From Rubrivivax gelatinosus (GTDB lineage: Bacteria; Pseudomonadota; Gammaproteobacteria; Burkholderiales; Burkholderiaceae_C), in the NCBI RefSeq assembly GCF_004340905.1, contig NZ_SLXD01000012.1, positions 124,001 through 188,000 on the forward strand: DNA of 64,000 nt. Reading direction: 5' to 3'. The position numbers and the translations under genes are program-made. The notes below the pieces were generated by a model. That model searched no databases. It was not told the DNA's origin and was given only the letters and a program-made list of their open reading frames with translations. Position 1 is the first letter of the stretch, and each line of letters opens with the position of its first letter. Positions 56,036 to 64,000 of the stretch are shown piece by piece.

Positions 56036-57355
56036 ATGACCCACTCGATGACCCCGCAGGAGATCGTCTCCGAGCTCGACCGCCACATCGTCGGCCAGAA
56101 CGCCGCCAAACGCGCCGTCGCGATCGCGCTGCGCAACCGCTGGCGCCGCCAGCAGGTCGACGAGAAACTGCGCGGCGAGATCACGCCGAAGAACATCCTG
56201 ATGATCGGCCCGACCGGCGTCGGCAAGACCGAGATCGCACGCCGCCTGGCCAAGCTCGCCGACGCGCCCTTCGTCAAGGTCGAGGCGACCAAGTTCACCG
56301 AGGTCGGCTACGTCGGCAAGGACGTCGACACCATCGTGCGCGACCTCGTCGAGGTGGCGGTCAAGCAGGAGCGTGAACGGGCCATCCGCCGCCAGCGCGC
56401 CAAGGCCGAGGACGCCGCCGAGGAACGTGTGCTCGACGCCCTGGTGCCGCCGCCGCGCGACCTGCGCGAGAGCGGCGAGAACACCGCCCGCCAGGTGATG
56501 CGCAAGCGCCTGCGCGAAGGCGCGCTGGCCGACAAGGAGATCGAGATCGAGGTCGCCGACCCCAAGCCTTCGCTCGAGATCCTCGGGCCGCAGGGCATGG
56601 AGGAGATGGCCGAGCAGCTCAAGGGCCTGTTCTCGCAGATGGGCCAGGGCAAGCGCAACGTGCGCAAGCTGAAGATCGCCGAGGCGCTGGAGAAGCTGAC
56701 CGAGGAGGAAGCCGGCAAGCTGGTCAACGAGGAGGAGATCCGCGGCGCCGCGCTGGCCAACGCCGAGGGCAACGGCATCGTCTTCATCGACGAGATCGAC
56801 AAGGTGGCGGCACGCGCCGAACACGGCGGCGCCGACGTCTCGCGCCAGGGCGTGCAGCGCGACCTGCTGCCGCTGGTCGAGGGCACGGCCGTCAGCACCA
56901 AGTACGGCATCGTCAAGACCGACCACATCCTGTTCATCGCCAGCGGCGCCTTCCACCTGGCCAAGCCCAGCGACCTGATCCCGGAGCTGCAGGGGCGTTT
57001 CCCGATCCGCGTCGAGCTGGGCTCGCTGTCGGTCGACGACTTCGAGGCCATATTGACCAGCACCCATGCCAGCCTGGTCAAGCAGTACCAGGCGCTGCTG
57101 GCCACCGAAGGCGTGACGCTGGAGCTGGCGCCCGAGGCCGTGCGCCGCCTCGCCCAGATCGCCTACGACGTGAACGAACGCACCGAGAACATCGGCGCGC
57201 GCCGCCTGGCGACGGTGATGGAGCGCCTGCTCGACGACGTCAGCTTCGACGCCCCGAACCGCGGCGGCGAGACGGTGACGGTGGACGCCGCCGAAGTCGA
57301 CCGCCGCCTGGGCGAGCTGTCGCGCGACGAAGACCTGTCGCGCTACATCCTCTAG
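56036..57355 (+). CDS. hslU: ATP-dependent protease ATPase subunit HslU
   Basis: 439 residues. Walker [29 protein letters not shown] pore loop, I-domain (about 110-240), Walker [11 protein letters not shown], sensor 2 NIGARRL and the conserved C-terminal DLSRYIL tail that plugs into HslV. 59 bases after hslV. ATG 56036 chosen; ATG 56047 is out of frame. Confidence 0.96.
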   Translation: MTHSMTPQEIVSELDRHIVGQNAAKRAVAIALRNRWRRQQVDEKLRGEITPKNILMIGPTGVGKTEIARRLAKLADAPFVKVEATKFTEVGYVGKDVDTIVRDLVEVAVKQERERAIRRQRAKAEDAAEERVLDALVPPPRDLRESGENTARQVMRKRLREGALADKEIEIEVADPKPSLEILGPQGMEEMAEQLKGLFSQMGQGKRNVRKLKIAEALEKLTEEEAGKLVNEEEIRGAALANAEGNGIVFIDEIDKVAARAEHGGADVSRQGVQRDLLPLVEGTAVSTKYGIVKTDHILFIASGAFHLAKPSDLIPELQGRFPIRVELGSLSVDDFEAILTSTHASLVKQYQALLATEGVTLELAPEAVRRLAQIAYDVNERTENIGARRLATVMERLLDDVSFDAPNRGGETVTVDAAEVDRRLGELSRDEDLSRYIL

Positions 57356-57408
57356 GCGGTCAACGAGCCCGAGCCGGCTCCTAGGCGCCGGCCATCAAGC
57401 TTCCCGCC

Positions 57409-57564
57409 ACGACCCGGCTTCGCCGGGTCGTCGGCGGACGGCCTTGCAGGCCGCGCCGGGCCAGTGGCCCGGCCCTTCGCCAGGCGCGATCCGTCCACAG
57501 GACGGCTCTCGTCCGGGCTCAGCCCCTTGGGGGGTAGCGAGCGAATGCGAGCTTGGGGGCTCCA
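57409..57564. repeat. Array of at least five hairpins between convergent hslU and coaX
   Basis: GACCCGGC-TTC-GCCGGGTC (57411-57429), GGCC-TTGCA-GGCC, GCCGGGCC-AGT-GGCCCGGC (57455-57473, same stem as 16858-16876), CCGTCC-ACA-GGACGG (57491-57505), and a CCCCTTGGGGGG-type stem abutting the coaX stop codon (57565). The segment 57483-57525 is a diverged relative of the 74-bp repeat at 31537. 57356-57408 shows nothing else. Confidence 0.85.
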
Positions 57565-58323
57565 TCACCGCCGGGCCTGGAGCGCGAGCAGGCCCTCGAA
57601 GATCAGCGAATCGACGATCTCGAACGGCGGGTGCACCAGCGGCGCGAGCTTGACCGCCGCGCCGCCGGTCATCAGCAGCAGCGCCGACGCGCCGGTGACC
57701 TGAACCAGGCGCCGGTGCTGGCGTTCGATGGCGCCGGCCAGCGCCGCAGCGCCGCCGCTCATCAGCGCGTCGCTGGTGTTCTTCGGGAAGTCGACCACCT
57801 CGCCGGTGGGCACCTTCAGCCCGGCCGTGCCCATCTCCAGCGCGCGCAGCATCAGGCCGAAGCCCGGCAGGATCAGCCCGCCGAGGAAACGGCCGTCGGC
57901 GTCGAGCGCGTCGACGGTGACCGCGGTGCCGACCATCACCACCAGCGCCGGCCGCCGCAGGCCGCCGGCCAGCGCGCGCTGGCGTGCGCCGACCAGCGCC
58001 GCCCAGCGGTCGGCGCCCAGGCGGCTGGGGTGTTCGTAGCCGTTGACGACGCCGCAGTCCTGCGCCGTCGGCACCACCCAGCGCGGCTCCAGGTCCCAGA
58101 TCTCCAGCTGCTCCTCGGCGCGGCGGCGCACGACGTCGCCGGCCACCACGCAGCCCAGCATCGCGGCCGGTGCCGGCAGCGCCTTCCAGTCGGTGTCGGC
58201 CAGCGTGTCGATGGTTTCGAGGAACGCGGCCCCGTGCGCCAGCAGCGTCGCGCCGGGCCGGGGGGCGTCGTACAGGCCCCACTTCAGGCGCGTGTTGCCG
58301 ATGTCGATGGCGAGAAAAGTCAT
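57565..58323 (-). CDS. coaX: Type III pantothenate kinase
   Basis: 252 residues. [17 protein letters not shown] at the start (phosphate loop DxGNT), [14 protein letters not shown] (G-x-D-R), and [15 protein letters not shown]. First step of CoA synthesis; type III enzymes need a monovalent cation. Not coupled to birA as often seen. No clear SD at ATG 58323. Shares its upstream region with icmF, which carries a LiuR box. Confidence 0.93.
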   Translation of the reverse strand: MTFLAIDIGNTRLKWGLYDAPRPGATLLAHGAAFLETIDTLADTDWKALPAPAAMLGCVVAGDVVRRRAEEQLEIWDLEPRWVVPTAQDCGVVNGYEHPSRLGADRWAALVGARQRALAGGLRRPALVVMVGTAVTVDALDADGRFLGGLILPGFGLMLRALEMGTAGLKVPTGEVVDFPKNTSDALMSGGAAALAGAIERQHRRLVQVTGASALLLMTGGAAVKLAPLVHPPFEIVDSLIFEGLLALQARR

Positions 58324-58458
58324 GGTGAACGAGGGGCCGGACGGCACGAGGGCGCGAGCGTAACAGTGCCGCGAGGGTAGCGCGCCCGAATCTGTCGAGC
58401 GGGATAACCCCGACGGATTCGTTGTGCCGCCGCGGCGGCGGATCGGCATGATCCGCGA

Positions 58459-58480
58459 TTGACGTTGACGTAAACGTCAA
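58459..58480 (+). promoter_or_regulatory. LiuR-type operator upstream of icmF
   Basis: TTGACGTTGACG then TAAACGTCAA; ACGT at 58462, 58468 and 58474, matching the three boxes at the leucine genes. 31 bases before the icmF ATG and 135 bases from coaX. Confidence 0.82.
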
Positions 58481-58511
58481 TCGCGTGCAACCGCCTCCAC
58501 CGACGACCGCC

Positions 58512-61500
58512 ATGACCGAGCTGTCCGCCGACTACCAGGCCCTCGCCGCCTACCGCCCGACGCACAAGGTGCGTTTCGTCACCGCCGCCAGCCTGTTCGA
58601 CGGCCACGACGCGTCGATCAACATCATGCGGCGCATCCTGCAGAGCATGGGCTGCGAGGTGATCCACCTCGGCCACAACCGCTCGGTCGACGAGGTCGTC
58701 ACCGCGGCGCTGCAGGAGGACGCGCAGGGCATCGCGATCAGCAGCTACCAGGGCGGCCACGTCGAGTACTTCAAGTACATGGTCGACCAGCTGCGCGCCC
58801 GCGGCGGCGAGCAGGTGCAGGTCTTCGGCGGCGGCGGCGGCGTCATCGTGCCGGCCGAGATCCGCGAGCTGCAGGCCTACGGCGTCGCGCGCCTGTACAG
58901 CCCCGAGGACGGCCAGCGCATGGGCCTGGCCGGCATGATCGGCGAGATGGTGATGCGCTGCGACCGCGACCTGTCGCCGCAGGCGCCCTCCGACGTCGCC
59001 GCGCTGCAGGGCCACGGCGACGCCGCCTGGCGCGCGCTGGCGCAGGCCATCACGGCGCTGGAGAACGGCCGCGCCGACCCCGGTTTCAAGGCCGCGCTGG
59101 CCGCCGCCGGGCACAAGGCGCCGGTCGTCGGCATCACCGGCACCGGCGGCGCCGGCAAGTCCAGCCTGACGGACGAGCTGATCCGCCGCCTGCGCCTGGA
59201 CCAGGATGACGCCTTGCGCATCGCGGTGATCTCGATCGACCCGAGCCGGCGCAAGAGCGGCGGCGCGCTGCTCGGCGACCGCATCCGCATGAACGCCATC
59301 GGCCCGTGGCAGAACGGCCCGCGGGTCTTCATGCGCAGCCTCGCCACGCGCGACTTCGGCAGCGAGATCAGCCAGGCCCTGCCCGACGTGCTGCTGGCGG
59401 TGCAGGCCGCCGGCTTCGACCTTGTCGTCGTCGAGACCTCGGGCATCGGCCAGGGCGACGCGGCCATCGTGCCGCACGTGGACCTGCCGGTCTACGTGAT
59501 GACGCCCGAGTTCGGCGCCGCCAGCCAGCTCGAGAAGATCGACATGCTGGACTTCGCCGAGTTCGTGGCGATCAACAAGTTCGACCGCAAGGGCGCCGCC
59601 GACGCCTGGCGCGACGTCTGCAAGCAGGTGCAGCGCAACCGCGGCGCCTTCGCCGAGCGGCCGGAAACGATGCCGGTCTTCGGCACGATGGCCAGCCGCT
59701 TCAACGACGACGGCGTCACCGCGCTGGCCCAGGCGATGAAACCCCGCCTGGCGGCGCTGGGCCTGCCGCTGGCCGACGGCCGGCTGGAGGTGGTGGCGAC
59801 ACGCGTCTCGACCTGCCAGCACGCCATCGTGCCGCCCGGGCGCACGCGTTACCTCGCCGACATCGCCGACGCGGTGCGCGGCTACAAGCGCCGCGCCCGC
59901 GAGCAGGCGGCGCTGGCGCGCGAGATCCAGCAGCTGCGCGCCGCCTCCGCGATGCTGCGGCTGGACAAGCCCGAGCGCCAGCGTGCCGCCGAGGCCACCG
60001 CCGACCTCGCCGAGCAGCGCGAGGCGCGGCTGGACCCGCAGGCGCGCAAGCTGCTGGCGCAGTGGGACGAGATGCAGCGCGCCTATTCCGGCGCCGAGTA
60101 CGTCGTGAAGATCCGCGACCGCGAGATCCGCACCGCGCTGACGCACACCACGCTGTCGGGCAACACGATCCGCAAGGTCGCGCTGCCGACCTGGGAGGAC
60201 CACGGCGAGCGCCTGAAGTGGCTGCTGCTGGAGAACGTGCCCGGCTCGTTCCCGTACACCGCCGGTGTCTTCGCCTTCAAGCGCGAGAACGAGGACCCGA
60301 CGCGCATGTTCGCCGGCGAAGGCGACGCCTTTCGCACCAACCGGCGCTTCAAGCTGCTGTCCGAGGGCATGCCGGCCAAGCGCCTGTCCACCGCCTTCGA
60401 CTCGGTGACGCTGTACGGCCACGACCCCGAGCGCCGGCCCGACGTCTACGGCAAGGTCGGCAACTCGGGCGTGTCGATCGCCACGCTCGACGACCTGAAG
60501 GTGCTGTACTCGGGCTTCGACCTGTGCAGCACCAGCACCTCGGTCAGCATGACAATCAACGGCCCGGCGCCGACGATCCTGGCGATGTTCATGAACACCG
60601 CCGTCGACCAGCAGCTGGAGAAGTTCCGCGCCGACAACGGCCGCGAGCCCACCGACGACGAGGCGGCCAAGATCCGCGCCTGGGTGTTCGAGAACGTGCG
60701 CGGCACGGTGCAGGCCGACATCCTCAAGGAGGACCAGGGCCAGAACACCTGCATCTTCTCGACCGAGTTCAGCCTGAAGGTGATGGGCGACATCGCCCAG
60801 TGGTTCGTGCACCACGGCGTGCGCAACTTCTATTCGGTGTCGATCTCGGGCTATCACATCGCCGAGGCCGGGGCCAACCCGATCAGCCAGCTCGCGTTCA
60901 CGCTCGCCAACGGCTTCACCTACGTGGAGGCGTACCTGGCGCGCGGCATGCACATCGACGACTTCGCGCCCAACCTGAGCTTCTTCTTCAGCAACGGCAT
61001 GGACCCGGAGTACACGGTGATGGGCCGCGTCGCGCGCCGCATCTGGGCGCTGGCGATGAAGGAGCGTTACGGCGCCAACGAACGCAGCCAGAAGCTGAAG
61101 TACCACATCCAGACCAGCGGCCGCAGCCTGCACGCCCAGGAGATCGCGTTCAACGACATCCGCACGACGCTGCAGGCGCTGATCGCGGTCTACGACAACT
61201 GCAACTCGCTGCACACCAACGCCTACGACGAGGCGATCACCACGCCCACCGAGGAGAGCGTGCGCCGGGCGATGGCGATCCAGCTGATCATCAACCGCGA
61301 GTGGGGCCTGGCGAAGAACGAGAACCCGAACCAGGGCGCCTTCGTCATCGACGAGCTGACCGAGCTCGTCGAGGAGGCGGTGCTGGCCGAGTTCGAGCGC
61401 ATCGCCGAACGCGGCGGCGTGCTCGGCGCGATGGAGACCGGCTACCAGCGCGGCCGCATCCAGGAAGAAAGCCTGCACTACGAGACGCTGAAGCACGACG

Positions 61501-61799
61501 GCCGGCACCCGATCATCGGCGTCAACACCTTCCGCAACCCGCACGGCGACCCGGTGCCCGAGACCATCGAGCTCGCGCGTTCGACCGAAGACGAGAAGCA
61601 GAGCCAGCTCGCGCGGCTGGCGGACTTCCACGCCCGCCACGCCGCCGAGGCGCCGGCGATGCTGCGCCGGCTGCAGCAGGCGGTGATCGCCGACGCCAAC
61701 GTCTTCGAGGTGCTGATGGACGCGGTGCGCGTCTGCTCGCTGGGGCAGATCACCGGCGCGCTGTTCGAGGTCGGCGGGCAGTACCGGCGCAGCATGTAA
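58512..61799 (+). CDS. icmF: Fused isobutyryl-CoA mutase IcmF (B12 domain, MeaB-like GTPase, mutase)
   Basis: 1095 residues. B12-binding domain with [18 protein letters not shown] (DxHxxG-type ligand region), a MeaB-like G-protein chaperone (Walker [11 protein letters not shown] ~208, [23 protein letters not shown]), and the mutase barrel ([54 protein letters not shown]). Interconverts isobutyryl- and n-butyryl-CoA; family members also convert isovaleryl- to pivalyl-CoA. ATG 58512 chosen, GTG 58485 possible. A LiuR-type box upstream suggests induction with leucine catabolism. Confidence 0.94.
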   Translation: MTELSADYQALAAYRPTHKVRFVTAASLFDGHDASINIMRRILQSMGCEVIHLGHNRSVDEVVTAALQEDAQGIAISSYQGGHVEYFKYMVDQLRARGGEQVQVFGGGGGVIVPAEIRELQAYGVARLYSPEDGQRMGLAGMIGEMVMRCDRDLSPQAPSDVAALQGHGDAAWRALAQAITALENGRADPGFKAALAAAGHKAPVVGITGTGGAGKSSLTDELIRRLRLDQDDALRIAVISIDPSRRKSGGALLGDRIRMNAIGPWQNGPRVFMRSLATRDFGSEISQALPDVLLAVQAAGFDLVVVETSGIGQGDAAIVPHVDLPVYVMTPEFGAASQLEKIDMLDFAEFVAINKFDRKGAADAWRDVCKQVQRNRGAFAERPETMPVFGTMASRFNDDGVTALAQAMKPRLAALGLPLADGRLEVVATRVSTCQHAIVPPGRTRYLADIADAVRGYKRRAREQAALAREIQQLRAASAMLRLDKPERQRAAEATADLAEQREARLDPQARKLLAQWDEMQRAYSGAEYVVKIRDREIRTALTHTTLSGNTIRKVALPTWEDHGERLKWLLLENVPGSFPYTAGVFAFKRENEDPTRMFAGEGDAFRTNRRFKLLSEGMPAKRLSTAFDSVTLYGHDPERRPDVYGKVGNSGVSIATLDDLKVLYSGFDLCSTSTSVSMTINGPAPTILAMFMNTAVDQQLEKFRADNGREPTDDEAAKIRAWVFENVRGTVQADILKEDQGQNTCIFSTEFSLKVMGDIAQWFVHHGVRNFYSVSISGYHIAEAGANPISQLAFTLANGFTYVEAYLARGMHIDDFAPNLSFFFSNGMDPEYTVMGRVARRIWALAMKERYGANERSQKLKYHIQTSGRSLHAQEIAFNDIRTTLQALIAVYDNCNSLHTNAYDEAITTPTEESVRRAMAIQLIINREWGLAKNENPNQGAFVIDELTELVEEAVLAEFERIAERGGVLGAMETGYQRGRIQEESLHYETLKHDGRHPIIGVNTFRNPHGDPVPETIELARSTEDEKQSQLARLADFHARHAAEAPAMLRRLQQAVIADANVFEVLMDAVRVCSLGQITGALFEVGGQYRRSM

Positions 61800-61827
61800 C
61801 GGCATCGCCGAAGCGGCGGGCGATGTC

Positions 61828-61833
61828 GATAAT
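61828..61833 (+). promoter_or_regulatory. -10-like GATAAT upstream of the diguanylate cyclase
   Basis: TGTCGATAATCCGGCGC then ATG 61841; 7 bases between, no SD. Just upstream, CATCGCC (61803-61809) pairs with GGCGATG (61819-61825), a possible end structure for icmF without a U-tract. Confidence 0.45.
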
Positions 61834-61840
61834 CCGGCGC

Positions 61841-63640
61841 ATGAGCGCGGCAGCCGTCCGTCCGAAGGCACGCGCCCAGGCCCGGCAGCTGGGGCGCCGC
61901 GCCTGGGCCCTGCTGCACGAGGACTCGCAGCGTTCGGCCCAGCTCGCCGCCCAGGCGCTGGACGGCGCCGGCGACGACCCGGTGGCGCGCGGCTGGGCGC
62001 TGCTCACGCGCGGCTTCCACGAACTCTTCTTCGCCACGCCGGCCGAGGCCCGGCCCGTGCTGGAGGCGGCTGAAGCCGCGTTCACCGCCGCCGGCGACGC
62101 CGCCGGCCGCATCCTCGCCGGCACCGGGCTGGCGCGCGCCGCCTGGCGCGCCGGGCGCTACGACGACGCGCTGGGGCTGGCGCTGTCGCTGCGCGGCGAG
62201 GGCCTGCGCGTGCTGCGCGGCGAACAGCGCGGCGTGCTGCTCAACGCCATTGCCGGCTGCTACTCGGCCCAGGGCCGCAGCGACCTCGCCTTCGCCTACA
62301 TGTACGAGGCGCTGCGCGACGCCGGCAGCGCCAGCGGCCACGGCCTGGACGCGGTGCTGCACTGCAACCTCGCGCACGAGCTGCTGCAGATCGGCGACTG
62401 CCACGAGGCGCTGCGCCACGTCGACACCGGCATCCAGCGCTGCCTGCGGCTGCACAACCCTCGCCTGTGCAGCGTGCTGTGGATCAACCGTGTCATCGGC
62501 CTGACCGAGCTCGACCGCACGCACGAGGCCGTCGCCGACATCCAGCGCATCAGCGCCCTGCCCGCCGACGCCTCGGGCCGCGGCCGCCTGGCCACGCACT
62601 ACGAGACGCTGGCCATCGCCGCGCTGCGCGCCGGCGAGACCACGCTCGGCGCCGAGCTGGTGGCGCATGCAGAGGCGGCCTACCACGCCGACATCCCCGA
62701 CGAGCACGTCGAACTGGCCGTGGCGCAGGCGCTGCTGGCGCGCGCCCGGGGCCGGCCGCAGGCGGCGCTGGACGCGCTGGACGCGGTGCGTGCGCTGGCG
62801 GCAGAGCCGCCGGCCCAGGGCCTGAGCCTGCGCGTGCGCGGGCTGTACCTGCTGACCCGCGCCGACCTGCAGGAAGCCCTGGGCGACGCCGCCGGCGCGC
62901 TGGCGACGATGCGCGAATGGCAGCACGTTCACCTGCAGCGTTCGGCGCTGGCCTCGCGCGCCCGCTACCAGGCCGCGGCGCTGCAGACCGAGCTGCTGCG
63001 GCTGCAGCAGCAGATCGACGAACACGACGCGCGGCGGCGCGAGCTGGAGGCGCTGAACCTGCAGCTCTCGCGCCGCGTCGCCGAAGTCCAGGCGCTGCAG
63101 GAGCAGCTGCGCCAGCAGGCGACACGCGACGAGCTGACGGGGCTGTTCAACCGCCGCCACCTCAACGAGACCCTGCCGCAGATGCTGGCGCTGGCGCAGC
63201 GCGAAGGCCAGCCGCTGGCGGTGGCGATCATCGACCTGGACCACTTCAAGTCGGTCAACGACCGCCACGGCCACCCTTGCGGTGACCGTTTGCTCGCCGC
63301 CTTCGGCCGGCTGCTGGCCAGCGGCTGCCGGCGCAGCGACGTCGCCTGCCGCTACGGCGGCGAGGAGTTCTGCCTGCTGATGCCGCGCACCGACGCCGCC
63401 GCCGCGCGGCGCAAGCTGCAGGCGCTGCTGCGGCGCTGGCGCGCCGAGTGTTTCGACCTCGGCGGCGCGCCCTTGCAGTCCCTGTCGTTCTCGGCCGGCG
63501 TCGCCGACTCGCTGCGCTGTCCCGGCCACGAGGCGGCACTGCTGAAGGCCGCCGACGACGAGCTGCTGGCCGCCAAGCGCCAGGGCCGCAACCGCGTGCT
63601 CGCCGCCGGCGGTGCGCCCGAGCTGCCGGCCGCCGCCTGA
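61841..63640 (+). CDS. TPR-type sensor diguanylate cyclase (GGDEF)
   Basis: 599 residues, no membrane helix. Residues 1-370 are helical repeats of TPR type (ALDGAGDDPVARGWALLTRG, GCYSAQGRSDLAFAYMYEAL), then a coiled coil (~370-430) and a GGDEF domain: TRDELTGLFNRRHL, DLDHFKSVNDRHGH, and YGGEEF (~505). An RRSD five residues before GGEEF is the product-inhibition I-site. So it should make c-di-GMP with feedback control. Alternative start ATG 61823 adds six residues. Stand-alone after icmF. Confidence 0.9.
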   Translation: MSAAAVRPKARAQARQLGRRAWALLHEDSQRSAQLAAQALDGAGDDPVARGWALLTRGFHELFFATPAEARPVLEAAEAAFTAAGDAAGRILAGTGLARAAWRAGRYDDALGLALSLRGEGLRVLRGEQRGVLLNAIAGCYSAQGRSDLAFAYMYEALRDAGSASGHGLDAVLHCNLAHELLQIGDCHEALRHVDTGIQRCLRLHNPRLCSVLWINRVIGLTELDRTHEAVADIQRISALPADASGRGRLATHYETLAIAALRAGETTLGAELVAHAEAAYHADIPDEHVELAVAQALLARARGRPQAALDALDAVRALAAEPPAQGLSLRVRGLYLLTRADLQEALGDAAGALATMREWQHVHLQRSALASRARYQAAALQTELLRLQQQIDEHDARRRELEALNLQLSRRVAEVQALQEQLRQQATRDELTGLFNRRHLNETLPQMLALAQREGQPLAVAIIDLDHFKSVNDRHGHPCGDRLLAAFGRLLASGCRRSDVACRYGGEEFCLLMPRTDAAAARRKLQALLRRWRAECFDLGGAPLQSLSFSAGVADSLRCPGHEAALLKAADDELLAAKRQGRNRVLAAGGAPELPAAA

Positions 63641-63707
63641 CACCGGTCACGGCCGCAGGCGATACTCGCCCGGCGGCGGCATCCCGACCGCCGGCTTGCA
63701 GGGATCC

Positions 63708-64000
63708 ATGCCGAACGCCCCGTTCATCGCCCCCGCCCGCTTCGACGACCCGGCCGCGGCCCTCGCCCGGGTGCGCGAGATCTACGACTCCGGCACCGCC
63801 TACCTGCGCGAGCAGCTGCGCGCCTACGTCGGCGGCGCCCCGCTGACCGGCCACGTGCGCGCCTGCTACCCCTTCGTGCGCGTGCGCACCAGCACCGTGG
63901 CGCGTGCCGACTCGCGCCTGTCCTACGGCTTCGTCGCCGGCCCCGGCGTCTACGAGACGACGCTGACGCGGCCCGACCTGTTCGAGCGCTACTACCTCGA
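63708..64000 (+). CDS. amn: AMP nucleosidase, 3' end outside window
   Basis: 97 residues visible before the window ends. The N-terminal domain pattern (MPNAPFIAPARFDDP, VRACYPFVRVRT, RADSRLSYGFVAGPGVYETT) matches proteobacterial AMP nucleosidase, which splits AMP to adenine and ribose 5-phosphate. ATG 63708 has CAGGGA upstream. Cannot judge the catalytic part. Confidence 0.85.
   Translation, partial: MPNAPFIAPARFDDPAAALARVREIYDSGTAYLREQLRAYVGGAPLTGHVRACYPFVRVRTSTVARADSRLSYGFVAGPGVYETTLTRPDLFERYYL

Noticed and set aside
57356..57564. Small gene or cobalamin riboswitch near coaX/icmF.
   Set aside because: Sequence is explained by tandem hairpins related to other intergenic copies; no B12-box-like motif, and it lies downstream of both flanking genes.

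Overview
The window is very GC-rich, densely coded DNA (roughly 70 % GC by eye, with almost every third codon position G or C). Gene content and protein style point to a betaproteobacterium of the order Burkholderiales, probably the Rubrivivax/Leptothrix/Ideonella/Roseateles neighbourhood; this is inferred from family resemblance, not from a search. It looks like ordinary chromosome: no tRNA or rRNA genes, CRISPR array, transposase, integrase or phage genes were seen. Most shared-strand neighbours overlap by 1-4 bases (ATGA/GTGA junctions), so operons are easy to follow.

Layout. 0-2 kb: 3' part of a malonyl-CoA synthetase, then a small Cys-rich MIP18-like protein. 2-4 kb: MHS-family carboxylate transporter. 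4-10.9 kb: five overlapping plus-strand genes behind a Fur-type box (TonB siderophore receptor, Tat-exported family-5 binding protein, two permeases, one fused double ATPase), a complete outer-to-inner-membrane uptake system. 10.9-17.2 kb (minus): DUF485, acetate permease ActP, CBS/DUF294 protein, CheY-like receiver, and a degenerate kinase fused to a DnaQ-type exonuclease. 17.4-25 kb (minus): leucine/isovalerate catabolism (mccB, liuC, DUF4126, mccA, mvaB, ybaK, DUF1289, HCCA isomerase). 25.8-31.5 kb (minus): DUF2868, DUF3482 GTPase, trkA, trkH. 31.7-37.7 kb (minus): liuR, ivd, carbonic anhydrase, aceK, thiolase, MaoC-like hydratase. 38-44.7 kb: YgjP-like protease, a GntR/FCD-regulated PotABCD-type importer, and a divergent hydantoin/Asp racemase. 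44.6-51.6 kb (minus): corC, lnt, glyQ, glyS, gmhB, plsC. 51.7-57.4 kb (plus): COG0523 GTPase, dksA, a STAS-like protein, hslVU. 57.5-64 kb: coaX, icmF, a TPR-GGDEF diguanylate cyclase and the start of amn.

Regulation. Four ACGT-N2-ACGT-N2-ACGT boxes link mccB, ivd, liuR and, 21-33 kb away, icmF into one probable LiuR regulon, joining leucine degradation to a B12 mutase known to act on isovaleryl-CoA as well as isobutyryl-CoA. Two nearly identical arrays of TCAG repeats with 11-bp phasing lie upstream of the MHS transporter and of the DUF485-actP operon, 13 kb apart. hslVU has a good sigma-32 promoter.

Two genome-scale patterns stand out. (1) Many ATGs without a Shine-Dalgarno sequence have a -10-like hexamer 6-8 bases upstream, suggesting widespread leaderless mRNAs. 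(2) GC-rich multi-hairpin modules start exactly at stop codons of several genes, some tandemly amplified (71-72 bp x3; 74 bp x2), and in one case appear to have split a formerly overlapping gene pair. Only two U-tract terminators were seen, so these modules may do termination or mRNA-end work.
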